Under the pieces are notes generated by a model. The model was not told the DNA's origin and made no database searches. It saw only the letters and a program-made list of their open reading frames with translations. From the NCBI GenBank assembly GCA_020746105.1, contig CM036633.1, forward strand, positions 14,740,501-14,804,500: a stretch of DNA of 64,000 bases, given 5' to 3'. Source of the stretch: Trogon surrucura (taxonomy: Eukaryota > Chordata > Aves > Trogoniformes > Trogonidae). The position numbers were made by a program, and so were the translations under genes. Position 1 is the first letter of the stretch, and each line of letters opens with the position of its first letter. Positions 15,401 through 25,641 of this stretch are shown piece by piece.

Positions 15401-18400
15401 TTTTATCCCTTTTGTCTGAACACAAGGCTGCTTAAAACAATTGAAACACAAGGGAGAAGATGTACACTTGTGCTTGCCAAGCGAGTGCCAGCCTGGAGAG
15501 ATTACAACTCAAGAGCAGCCCAAGGCACGCGGTGCGGGTGCAGCACACCGGGTGCAAGCTGAGCAGGGGAGGGGGCAGCACCCAGAGCACCCCAATCTCA
15601 CCCCTGAGCTCCAGATCCACCCCACACACAGGGAAAATGTGCCCCTTCCCTGGTGTCAGACTGATACAGACAGAAAAGTCACAGAAAGCACACTGCTGTG
15701 ATGCTGTGACAAAGCTCCTTCATCAAAAATAACAAATAATCGGGAAGCATTAGCTACCTGCTAGTCAGGCTGGGCACTGAAGAGCCCCTGCCTCCCTTTC
15801 CTCAGGAGGAGATTAGTTAATGTTCGAGCAGGCTGGCACAGTGTGACACGCGGGCTCAAGTACACCGTGACACGTTCTCAGCCAGAGCCCTCACAAGAAA
15901 ATGGAAAAAGCTGAGAACAAGCACGTGACAGAACATACAGAGGAGAACACATCCTCAGGTCACAAGTCACGGCATTTCAGGAAATAGGAAGGAAGTTTCT
16001 GGGATTTTGGCAAAGGCCAAAATTAAGCCAGAAGAAGCCCAGGTCTCTGCTACGTTACCGTCTCCACCGAGCTCGTACATGAAGTCACACAAGTCAAATC
16101 CTGTTGGCTTCCCTGATCTCACCGCCCAGCTACCCCATTATGCGCCTAAGTATTCCCACAGCGGAACGAGCTGTTTCAGAAGACTTGGAAAGCCAAGTGT
16201 CCCCCAACGAGTTCCTCAAACTGTCCCCCTGGTGACAGAGCAGCTTTTCTGCCCCATGTCAGAGCTGGCCAGACAAGCTCAGCGTACCCGTTACCCAGCC
16301 CCAAGCAGCACAGCGGGTCCTTGGGCTTCCAGCTTTGTTACCAGGGCTCAAGTGAAGATTTTGGGCTTCCTGCCATTTATTCACTTATTTTACATAAGTG
16401 AGCTCAACAAGGCACTGCAGCTTCGAGAACGTGGTTATACTGCATCTCTTCTGCCACTGCTACTGAAGGAACTGCCTTAAAATCGCAGCTGTAACCCGGC
16501 CTCACGCACCTTCCCTGGAACCTACCAAGCTGCCCTGTTTTCTCCTGGCAGGTCTCGATTACTGGGGTGGATGGGGTGAGGGGGAACATTAACAACTACC
16601 TCCCAGCCACTCGCAGTGATGCCACAGCTTGTGACATCACGACTGTCTCTATGGCGACACCGCAACACAACTGAATCCCAACAGGAGGAGGCCAATTAGA
16701 ACGAGAAAGCTCTTTTGTGGTCAGAATCACAGTAATTGACAGAAATAAGAGAAGCTGTTATAGAAAGTACACGGCTCCAACAATAAAAACCTTGCTTTTA
16801 ACGTGCCAGGTGAACCCAACCCCCTCAACTCCCCACAGATAAGCACAAAAAAGCCCTTCCAGGCTGGAAAAATCACGATATCATTAGCTACCTTCCCAGC
16901 TCTAAAGAACACTGAACGCAGCCTGGATCAGAGGGATCATTTTTCCTCCCCCCTCTCATCAAATTCTCCTTTCCATTGTAGCCTACCCCCGCGCTAAGGA
17001 GGCTTCTCAGCCCATCGGTTCAAGCAAAGCCTCCCAAGTGCCATTCAGCTCGCTGGAAGAGAGGGTAAAACACACAAAAGAACCCAACCCAAGGCTGCCA
17101 GTCCATAGTGACTCATGCCAGCAAAGACTCCGCCTTCAAGGATGGAGCATCTCATGATTTGAAATGGATGATATCGACAAGATCCGGACTCTTTAGGTAC
17201 CCCCACCACGTTGTTTTCAACCTCCAAACCCAGCAGCAATCTCTGCTGGTGTACATTTAACTGTTATGCTGCTGCTGGGGGCGTGTTAAGCCAAATCTAA
17301 GTCCCTGACTGATCTCCACCCCGCAGTGCTGATCAGGAAGCACTTGGTGCAGTCCCAGAGATAAGCTGTGGCCAGGAGCAACACAAAGCCTGCAGCGAGT
17401 CTCCAGGGCAGAGCACACCACGGACAGGCTTTGAGCCTCAGGCACCTTGACTTTGTCTATAGACTCTACCCATGAAACACTAACGACACTCAGGAGCACA
17501 TTTGCAGGATTTTCGTTTTTGCAAGCAAGTCTAAAACGTGCAGCAGGCCATGGATAAGTTTGGGACGTGCTTTCCAAGAAAGCAAGCTGGAAGGTGCAAG
17601 CCACAGCGTGAAGTCTGGCCACTGAGTGAGGAGCGCTGTCCCCAAGGCAGCAGCTCGAGCACAGCAACACTGAACACGCTCACGACTTGTGGTTGAACCT
17701 TCGAGGGCAACGCTGCTTCCCTGAGCTGCGTCGAGCAAAGCTGTTCTGTTCCTCTCCTGCAGTCTGATGGGACAGAGAGGCCTGTCCCCCCTGGCACAGG
17801 ACACGGAGCACCCAGGTCCCTGCACTGGTTTGTGGCAGCTGGGCAGTAATCAGGTTAGCAGCTGGTTTGTGATAAGGGGCACAGCTGGCTCAAGCTCTAA
17901 TTGAGCCAGCTTAGCAAAAGTGATGCTGAAAAGCATCACACCACAGGAATTAGTGCAAAACAGATGTAACAGGTACCCTCAACAACTGCAGCAGATGCAG
18001 TTCTCAGCCATAATCCATCCAAGCCAGCGTTTTACACACAAACTGCAGTGTGACAAAGTCATTTCACCTGCAACAGCAGGAGCTGAGTTAAGGCATTAAC
18101 AGCAACCAGGGTTGTTGCTAGGATTCCCCCGGCCATTAAAAATGATCCACCCTGCGAAACGCTTCTGAGAGATGGGACAACGGGACTTCCTCCAGGCACT
18201 GTCACCAGCAAACACAGTCGGCTCAAGCAGCAGACACACACATTCCTTCACGCCTCCTTCTGCAGGACAGCACCTGAGCTGCTCTGGCTTCAGAGCTCTA
18301 CCCTTCCAAAAGGTTTTAGTTTACTCCTCTTTAGTTCTGTGCTCGGTGTCCCTGGTATATGAAGCTGTTCACCCAGAACTGCAATCACCTGCTGTCTGAA

Positions 18401-18720
18401 CACATACCATCACCCACACCCAAAGCACGTTTGCTAAGAGATCAAGAACTAGAAGAGAGCAGAAAACATGATTTTCTGTACAAATCAAGCCTTGCAGCAC
18501 TAGAAAAAGACATTAGCTACAGAAGGGAGAGAAACCTAAGTGAAGCAGAAATAACAACTTTGGAAACAACCAGCTTCTAAAGTTATTTTTAGAGTTGCCT
18601 CCTCCAGCATCCGAGATATTCAGAGACCTTCAAAAAAAAAAATCAAAGGTAAGCGCAGAGGAAAAAAAGCTTCAAAGTTTAGTGCCTGTCACAGTCGGAA
18701 TGGCTGGCCCAGTTCTTGTT

Positions 18721-18741
18721 AGGCTGAGCACAGCTCAGCCT
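18721..18741. repeat. Small perfect hairpin abutting the 76-bp palindrome
   Basis: AGGCTGAGC at 18721-18729 and its complement at 18733-18741 are separated by ACA. The hairpin ends exactly where the 76-bp palindrome begins, so 18721-18817 is a run of two consecutive foldback units. Confidence 0.9.
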
Positions 18742-18817
18742 GTGGAACTCACCGCAGCGCCGGCACCGCTGCGGCCGGGCCCGGCCGCAGCGGTGCCGGT
18801 GCTGCGGTGAGTTCCAC
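18742..18817. repeat. Near-perfect 76-bp palindrome
   Basis: The arms are 38 bp if the central G-C pair is counted, with no spacer; the centre is CCGGGCCCGG at 18775-18784. The outer ends are GTGGAACTCACCGCAGC and its complement. The only mismatch is G at 18759 against T at 18800, which would still pair as G-U in RNA. It sits alone in intron sequence of ordinary composition, outside any CpG island. Confidence 0.95.
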
Positions 18818-21800
18818 CAGAACTCTGTGAGAGCTTGCTTAGCAACCCGGAGCATTTTGCAGCACTCATCTCCAGCAAGCACGTCAACGGAGCAGCGATA
18901 AGAGCTAATGTGTGGCGTGATACCACCATTAGCAGCGGCAGCCTCCAGAACGCCCGAAAAGATTGCAGGGTGACGGGGAGATGCAGCTACTGAGAGCGTC
19001 GTCGTGCCAAAGGCAAAGGCCAACAGCAGCAGCGCCGTGGCCAAGGCAACAGGTGAGCAGATCTCTGCTTGCCAGCGCCCAGGATTCCCCCGACTTGAAG
19101 TCTTGCTCCTCCTGGCACACTTGAGGGTCACTGAAACTCAGTGCTTTTGGATCAGGTTAGCTCCTTGGTCGAGGAGCGGAGCTCAGGAGGTGCAAGCACT
19201 CTTTTATTTCCAAGGGATCAGAATAAGCAGCTGTCTGAGCACCGGGAGAAGTTTTCTAGCTCTGTGCTACTAAGATTTATCTCTCCAAATCCTGGAAAGT
19301 CCCAGTCCACATTGTATGGCACTGGGCATTACACCAGCTCCGTGCTGCCAGGGAGCTTGCTTTGCTTGGAGTAGCAGCACTAAGAAGCCAAAACTCCCAG
19401 CCTGGGACTGCTGCTGGAGCAGCAGGTCAGACAAGAAAGCACTGGTAGCCGTTCAACAGAGCGCACCAAAACCTGGAAGAGTTCCTGGACAGAAAACATC
19501 ATGACTCAGGACCCCACGTGTGGGCCAAGCTGAGATGCTGAGAAAAGCCTCAGGGCTCAAACAAGAGAAGGCTTCCCAACAGAACAGTTACTCGAGTGAC
19601 CTCACATGAGGCAAGGCAGAGCAGCCCTGCAATACCGTGCCCTCACACACGCTCTTCTCCACGACAGCAGCACTGACCGATGGGGCAGTCGAGCCACAGC
19701 AGCACAGCTCCTCGCTAGGACCTCCCGGAAAGGGTCCAGGAACACTCCTGGGGACAACCCCACAGTAGCCTCTGGGACACTTTCTCTAGCTCCAGACACA
19801 GCAACCTGTCTTATGTATAAGACCTAAGAGGGATGTAATATCCATGCTTTAACTTCCCAGTTTTAACGTCCAGTTAATGCAGCTGCAGATATGCCCACCC
19901 CAGGCTTGGAGATCCCTCTTAAGCACAGCAAATGCCCTGCTTTGGCTCTGTTCAGTTAGATCCTCAGCCACTCCCAGAATATAAAAAAAGAGGACAAATA
20001 CTTCTTAGAAGTTTGACTAATCTTACGACAACAACTTGCAATAAAAATTCCCTTTCATCAACTCTTAAATACTTTCCAGCTTTCATCAAATATCACTTGT
20101 ACCATGACAGCGCATCAGTAGACAGGCAAATGCAACTTCTAATCTTTGCTTTAATTCCAGCTCTGACAGACTTGTACCGCAAGCAAGACTTTACCTTTGA
20201 AACATTCAGCACGAAGTTTCTTGGTCAGCTTCAAACTGGAGAGACAACGCAGTAGCTTAAGCTTTGATCTATCAAAACTAGGTTCAGAAGAGAAGATCCA
20301 ATGCAGTGAAACCTGTATAGCTCAACAAAGAGTACTAAATCAGGTACGCAGGATTGACAGTCAACATGTCCTTGATGTAAATACTAATGCTAGTGCTGAA
20401 AATTTATGCATCTTTGCACTGTCCTCTTTTTGAGCGCTGCTGCAGCAAGCTCGCTGAGCACTGAGACAGCGAGCCTGTCTTCGGTGAGTCCCTTTTGAAG
20501 AGGCTGGTTTTGTTTCCTTTATGTCACCAGAAAAGCTCATGAAATGAATGCCCAGAGACCCTGCAAAGCAGCAACGAGAACCATGGCTGCCGGGACAGAG
20601 CAGCAGCGGGCTGGCTGCAGCACTCGCGGTGGTACCGGACATCCGCACACGCGTGGCCCCTCCGTGCCTTTAATCGGCGATTGCACGGCGTGAGATCAAG
20701 CCCACCCGCAGGAACCCCAGGGGGAAGCTGGGGAGAATCAGAACTCGGCTCTTTTCCTTCACAGCATTGAAACGCAGCGAGGAGGCCTGGCAGCGCTGAA
20801 CCCACAGCCCTGTCCTCTACAGAAATCGAGCCGAGTCTCTGGTGCTGCTGGAGGACCATTACTTTGCTCCCAGGACTGCTTGTCACCGCTCCCTGAGACC
20901 AAACCAAGAGCCCACGGCACAGCACATGGACACCGGTACTGCCCTACCTTGCGCTGCCCAGCAGATCAGGCACCAGGCTCACGCCGGCAGATGTACCCGA
21001 GCAGTTGGCTCACTGTTTTCAGTGGAAATCACAAATGCTTTCGAAATGGTGCCTTTCTGACCTACAAGCCGTACCTTGGCAGCCCAGAGAAGCAAAGCAC
21101 GGGGCTAAGGCCCAGGTCAGAGCTTCAGCTGTTGTTGCTCTTGCCCACCCCTTCCCCAGGGGACAGAAGGCTGCCCTAGTGCACCCACCTGTGCCCAAGG
21201 GCCAGCAACTCACTGATTTTGCAAGACAAATTGAAGCAGACAGAATTTCCACTCTCCTCATCAAGCAGCCCGTCTGCAAACAGTTTAACTTCCACTTGTT
21301 TCAAGGCAGCTCATGTCAAACACCCTGGTGGCATTCTGTCCCAACCTCCTCCCCCTCCGCAGCGGGCAGGCTGGCACGGGCACCAGGGGAGAAGGGAGGG
21401 ATAAACTTACTTTTTCGGGAGCTCTTCCAGAGGGGCCCAAATTCACCATTCTCCTCCCCAAGCCCAACTGCAGCCTTCACGGAACTTTATCTGACAGCCC
21501 GAACTCTAATCGCCTTTCCAAGCAAACAGCAATCATACTTAATACTTGTCCCCTCCCTTTTTAAATCTGCTCTGATAGGAAACACACGGACAACTTTTCA
21601 CTGCAGAAATTACAGTGGATTTTTCTTGAACAAGGCCACCCGCCTGCACAGCCTTAATCCTTCCAGCTCACATATGTTACTGTAACTTGCACTCCGCTGA
21701 ATCCAATTATGCCTCCTCAATCCATTAAAAAAAAATATTTGAGGTTGCTGCGCAGGTTGCACAGAGCAAAAGTATCAGCTGAGGAGACCAAATCCAGCCT

Positions 21801-22961
21801 TGCTGCAGCGTGGCTTTGCAGCTTTATTTCTGCACACAGGCATTATTAGGAAAATTAAGTGTCACAGAACAACTTCTACAGGGTCCAGTGAATAGTTCAC
21901 TCCAAACTATTTGAGTCTGGACCAAAACAACAGGAGAAATCTATACGGGAGGCACAAACTGACATACAGCTATTTGTAAGTCCCTGGCAGTTATTAGTTA
22001 TCCATTAAAAGCTTTTTAAATTATATTGCTCTGGCAGCAAGCACAGCTAGGAATGAGCTCACGGAACAGCAGGTCTCCCGTGCATTACACGTTAGGCTGG
22101 GGCAGCAGATGAATAACCTTGAGCTAAGGAGCCAGAAGTGTCCACAAACCTCAACTGCAGGCACAGATTAAGCAACCGAGTATCCAACTACTGACTCACA
22201 CACAGCTGCAAAGCGAAACGCAAGCTCTCCCCGGCAGCTGACAATGTTTGCCCCGTCAGCTAGAAGGCTGGGACACCAGCTACAGCCGCTCAAGTTCCAC
22301 AAAGGTACCTGTTGGCCTCCGAGCGCTCCGTGGTTTACCAGATCCCACCGTATTCTCAGTATTTGTGGACAATCAATCCACATGTAACAGAAACAGAGTT
22401 CTTCCACCATCACCTGTGCTGACACGGACCCGGCAGCGGCTGCACAGCATCTTCTTGTCTTTTCAAAGCCGACACACTGCACACCCCAGCACTTCAAGGG
22501 CCAAGTCACAGATCGTGGGGCCCTCGGCTACACCAAAACCTCTTGATGCTGCCACTACAGAAGTGGAATGGAAGCTGCAAGCCATAGACGCAAAAATAGC
22601 GTACAGCAGTTTAGTGCTTGCACCTTAATGACGAGCTTTTAGATTTTCCACCCCTGCAACATGTCAGATAAATTCTGCAGATAACCTTCTGACTATCTGC
22701 GTACCGCCGCAGAGTACACGCACGTAAATTATCTGAAAGACAAGCAGGCTAGACTCGATCACTAGACTTACTTTTCCCTACATGTTCAAGAACGTGTAAC
22801 CTCATAGCATCAAATTCCTGTTGGAAGAGCAATTACCAGTAAGTAATTTGGACCCTCTGGAGTCAAGTCTGCCAACTTACACGACTTGGCAATCTGGCTT
22901 GTTATCATCCCACATGATTGGAATTTATTTTAGGATCCAATGCCACATGCTGCGGGGTGGG

Positions 22962-23004
22962 TTTTTTTTTCCTTCTTTCTTCTTTTTCTTCTTTTCCTCC
23001 CCCC
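22962..23004. repeat. 43-bp polypyrimidine tract
   Basis: Only T and C occur across the tract, beginning with nine T and ending in a C run. On the minus strand it is a pure purine tract. Mirror-like CTTCTTT parts could support triplex DNA, but this is inference. Confidence 0.85.
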
Positions 23005-23178
23005 AACTGGCAAGTTACAGCCTGGGATTCAGAGATCCTGATTCCATTTCCATCTCAAACACACATTTCCTGCACAACCTGGGGTCAAGGTCCGTAGCTT
23101 TGCAGAATAAGTAATATTAGCCCCATCAAGAGCACTCTGGAAACAATCCTCCTTTTGGAAGGAAGGAGCAGAAGCGAA

Positions 23179-23335
23179 CAGAATCACAGAATCACGGAAC
23201 AGTTTCAGCTGGAAGAGACCTTGAAGATCATCGAGCCCAGCCTTTGTCCCAGCCCTACCAATCCACTAAACTATGTCCCCTAATGCAACATCTAGTGGTC
23301 TCTTAAATAATTCCAGGGACAGAGACTCAACTCAC
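23179..23335 (-). mobile_element. CR1 3' fragment near the CpG island
   Basis: CAGAATCACAGAATCACGGA, then CAGTTTCAGCTGGAAGAGAC and CATCGAGCCCAGC, then CAGGGACAGAGACTCAACTC form a diverged CR1 3' region on the minus strand. It lies about 0.4 kb left of the CpG island. The left edge is the tail repeat and the right edge fades. Confidence 0.8.
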
Positions 23336-23740
23336 TGGTCAAAACCAAGCATGACATGCCGACCTTCCAGCACAGCGACACCTGAGCTACACCTGCAGCG
23401 AAACCCGGCGCCGTTCAGCCCAAACCCTTGGAAGGGGTCTGGCGGCTCAAGGCTGGGCTGTGACACCAGGTAACCTCAGCCACCAGCCGCCCTCCTAGGC
23501 CAGGAAAGAGCCTTCTCCAAGCCTGCCCTGGCAGGAGGTGCTGCTGAACGCCTCGACCCAGACAACACCCTCCTCTTCTCCAGGGGAGAAAGAACCCAAC
23601 AACAACGGGCAGCGTTCCCCGGGGGAGCAGGCGTTCCGTGGAGCGCTGCTTCACTTCCTCCAGCACCTTAACACTCCTTAAAGGCCTTTAAGCCCCGGCC
23701 TGACCTCGGCGGGACGGGGACAGCGCGGGGCTCGGTACCG

Positions 23741-23774
23741 CCGCCCCCCCCCTCCTCCCAACCCCTCCCCGGGG
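23741..23774 (-). other. G-quadruplex-type motif at the start of the short-isoform intron
   Basis: Read on the minus strand from 23774, four or more runs of three to nine G are separated by one- to three-base loops (GGGG, GGGG, GGG, then a long G run). It lies about 300 bp downstream of the alternative exon donor on the non-template (sense) strand, where such motifs can accompany R-loops. Confidence 0.75.
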
Positions 23775-24067
23775 ACAAGCAGCGGCGCCGGCAGCTCCCC
23801 CCGCCCGCACCCCCACGCAGCGCAGGCGGCATGCGGGGGACAATGGGGCCACCCCCGCCCGCCGGGGAGGAGCGGGGAGCCCCCCTAAACCCTTCCACCC
23901 ACCCACCCACGGGGCGTGGGAAGCGGAAGCGCCACCTGCGATCCCGGCGGGGCGGCGGGGCCCGGCAAAGCGGCGGCGGCAGCAGCAGGCAGGGCGCGGC
24001 ACCCCCGCCGCGGAGCCATGCAGGGCCCGGCCCCCGCCCGCCCGCCGCGCCCCGAGCGGTCACTCAC

Positions 24068-24098
24068 ATTGCTTGAGGAGCTCCAGACACAAAGCCAT
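24068..24098 (-). CDS. DLGAP4: DLGAP4 alternative first coding exon (short isoform start)
   Basis: Reading the minus strand from 24098 gives ATG and ten codons, MALCLELLKQ, then one base of a split codon and a GTGAGTG donor. I recall the short isoform of mammalian DLGAP4 starting with this same peptide before joining the exon LVAYKKTPPPVPP. The phase-1 donor matches the exon ending at 33115, as needed for two starts sharing one downstream exon. It is the first ATG downstream (in the reading direction) of the presumed promoter; the minus strand from 24360 to 24099 has no other ATG. The frame is open upstream for some 70 codons but without an ATG. The context is TCCCCATGG, with C at -3 and G at +4. 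The resulting protein would lack the three GKAP repeats and keep the C-terminal half encoded outside this window. Confidence 0.87.
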
Positions 24099-24345
24099 GG
24101 GGAGACACAAAGGAGGGGACCGGAGAAAAGGAAGGAGGGAGTAAGGAGAGGGGGGGGGGTGTGTGAGAGCTAGGCCCGGGCCTCTCGGTAAAGGGGGAAA
24201 AGGACGGGCCGCAGCCGCGCCGGCTGCTCCTCGGGCGGCCGCGGAGGCTGGAAGGAAGGAGGAGACGCGGGGAATCCGCTGCTGCTGCCGCCGACGCCGC
24301 CGCACTCACCGCGCCCGCCCGCCGCTCCAGCTGCGCGCCGCGGGC
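24099..24345 (-). other. DLGAP4: Probable 5' leader of the DLGAP4 short isoform
   Basis: This GC-rich segment lies between the GC-box cluster and the ATG at 24098. It has no other ATG on the minus strand. It includes a C-run (a ten-G run on the plus strand at 24150-24159). A second GTGAGTG occurs reading leftwards from 24309, and a pyrimidine-rich CAG end occurs at 24248. Those could mark a 62-nt intron or another 5' splice site, but the length is below the usual minimum. The transcription start is not visible, so the right boundary is a guess. Confidence 0.5.
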
Positions 24346-24410
24346 GGGGCCGCGCCTTAAAGGCGAGTCCCGCCCTCCCCTCCCCTGCGCGTCACCGCCC
24401 CGCCCCGCGC
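24340..24410 (-). promoter_or_regulatory. DLGAP4: GC-box core promoter region for the DLGAP4 short isoform
   Basis: Two Sp1-type GC-box clusters (GGGCGGGGC at 24342-24350 and CCGCCCCGCCCC around 24395-24406) flank a TTTAAG-type A/T core in CCTTAAAGG (24355-24363). They sit about 250-310 bp upstream of the short-isoform ATG within the CpG island. A CpG-island promoter with dispersed starts is the expected kind here. The nine-base CCTTAAAGG is one base short of a CArG box, so I do not call an SRF site. Confidence 0.6.
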
Positions 24411-24462
24411 ACGCGCGCCCCCTCCCTCACCCGGCGTGCGCGTTCACGGGCGCGGAGGTGGC

Positions 24463-24540
24463 GCTCGGCTCCCGGCGCGCGCGGGGCCGCTGAGGCGCGG
24501 GAACGCGCCTCAGCGGCCCCGCGCGCGCCGGGAGCCGAGC
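24463..24540. repeat. Perfect inverted repeat, 37-bp arms with a 4-base spacer
   Basis: The left arm 24463-24499 (starting GCTCGGCTCCCGGCGCGCGC) is the exact reverse complement of the right arm 24504-24540. The spacer is GGAA at 24500-24503. It is almost entirely G+C and lies in the CpG island about 60-120 bp beyond the GC boxes, upstream of the short-isoform start. It could extrude as a cruciform or fold as a hairpin in RNA. It could also be a fold-back artefact of sequencing or assembly. Confidence 0.95.
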
Positions 24541-24731
24541 AGGGCTTTGTCTCCGCTCCGCGGCGGCGGAGAGAAACGGATGGGGAAGGGGGCGACCGGG
24601 AAAAGGGATTTTTTTTTCCTCCCGGTGCGTGGTTCACGGCTCCGGCCCGGCGGGGAGAAACGGGCTGCGGCTTCCCCTGCATCAGCCGGAGGGGCTGCGT
24701 TTTGTGCCCCGCCGGGCCGAGCGTGGGAGCA

Positions 24732-25640
24732 TAGGGTCGTAGAATCATAGAATTCTAGAACCATAGAACCATAGATTCTGTGATTCTACAGAGTCGTGGA
24801 CACCCTAAAGAGCCTCTGTAGAGCCTCGTAGACCTCCACAGATCCCTATAGATTCACTATAGATTTGCTGTATAGAATCGTAGAATCAGGGAATCATAGA
24901 ATTCTAGAACCATAGATTCTATGATTCTACAGAATCACAGACACCCTATAGAGCCCCTATGGAGCCCCTCTAGAGCCTCTATAGATTCACTATAGATTTC
25001 CTGTATAGAATCGTAGAATCAGGGAATCATAGAATTCTAGAATGATAGATTCTATGATTTTGTAGAATCACAGACACCCTCTAGAGCCCCTCTAGAGCCC
25101 CTCTAGAGCCTCTATAGAGCCCCACAGGCATCCACAGATCCCTATAGATTCACTATAGATTTCCTATAGAGAATCATAGACTCATGGAATCATAGAATCT
25201 TAGAATCATTGAATCATGGAATCACGGAATCACAGAATTCTAGAACCATAGATTCTATGATTCTATAGTATCACGGACACCCTATAGAGCCCCATAGACC
25301 TCCACAGATCCCTATAAATTCACTATAGATTTCCTACATAGTATCATAGACTCATGGAATCATAGACTCATGGAATCGTAGAATCATGGAATCACAGAAT
25401 TCAGGTATCATAGAACCATAGAATTGTAAAATCATAGACTCATGGAATCGTAGAATTGTAGAATCATGGAATCATAGAATTCTAGCACCATAGATTCTAT
25501 GATTCTATAGAATCACAGACACCCGATAGAGCCCCTATGGAGGCCCTATAGGGCCTCTATAGGGTCCCATAGACCTTCACAGATCCCTGTAGATTCACTA
25601 TAGATTTCCTGTATAGAATCATAGACTAATGGAATCATAG
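24732..25640. repeat. Degenerate satellite of CR1-tail-like and CTATAGAGCCC words
   Basis: The tract repeats AGAATCATAGAATTCTAG, ATAGATTCTATGATTCTA, CAGACACCCTATAGAGCCCC and GATTCACTATAGATTTCCTG in this order. The shared word GATTCACTATAGATTT (or a close variant) recurs near 24851, 24984, 25147, 25317 and 25592. The units are therefore irregular, about 133, 163, 170 and 275 bp. Most units contain AGAATCATAGAAT facing ATTCTATGATTCT, which would fold. The words resemble the CR1 3' end, so expansion of a CR1 tail is the likely origin (inference). No coding capacity is seen. Confidence 0.9.
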
Positions 25641-25641
25641 A

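Larger units (their letters stand above)
1..24067 (-). other. DLGAP4: Intron of DLGAP4 (left part, continues past position 1)
   Basis: No exon of the family is visible: I looked for the SCLVAYKKTPPPVPP, SIGIQVD and CQQMDKE-type blocks of the C-terminal half and did not find them. Conceptual reading frames here are short and unlike any protein I know. The stretch holds CR1 fragments at 1221 and 23179, the palindromes at 18721-18817, a 27-bp-period duplication at 12357 and a pyrimidine tract at 22962. A short conserved exon could be missed by eye. Confidence 0.75.
23690..24740. promoter_or_regulatory. CpG island around the DLGAP4 internal promoter
   Basis: CG dinucleotides and G+C rise sharply here compared with the flanking intron, where CG is sparse. 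The island covers the alternative first exon, its leader, the GC boxes and the long inverted repeat at 24463-24540. It stops abruptly where the CTATAG/AGAATCATAG satellite begins on the right. It is the only large CpG island in the window. Boundaries are by eye. Confidence 0.85.

Noticed and set aside
16007..16480. A 157-codon plus-strand frame
   Set aside because: No recognisable protein family; the apparent start is not in a promoter context and the length is compatible with chance at this composition.
23831..24076. Plus-strand gene starting in the CpG island (bidirectional promoter)
   Set aside because: The frame is proline/glycine/arginine-rich GC-biased sequence with no homology; nothing else supports a plus-strand gene.
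24060..24305. N-terminally extended short isoform starting 69 codons upstream in frame
   Set aside because: The codon at 24305 is GTG, not ATG, and no in-frame ATG exists before 24098; the known-type start MALCLELLKQ is kept.
24355..24363. SRF CArG box in the promoter
   Set aside because: CCTTAAAGG has only five A/T bases between CC and GG; a CArG box needs six.
24732..25640. CRISPR-like array
   Set aside because: Repeats are degenerate, irregularly spaced and built from CR1-tail words in a vertebrate genome; there are no unique spacers of constant length and no cas genes.
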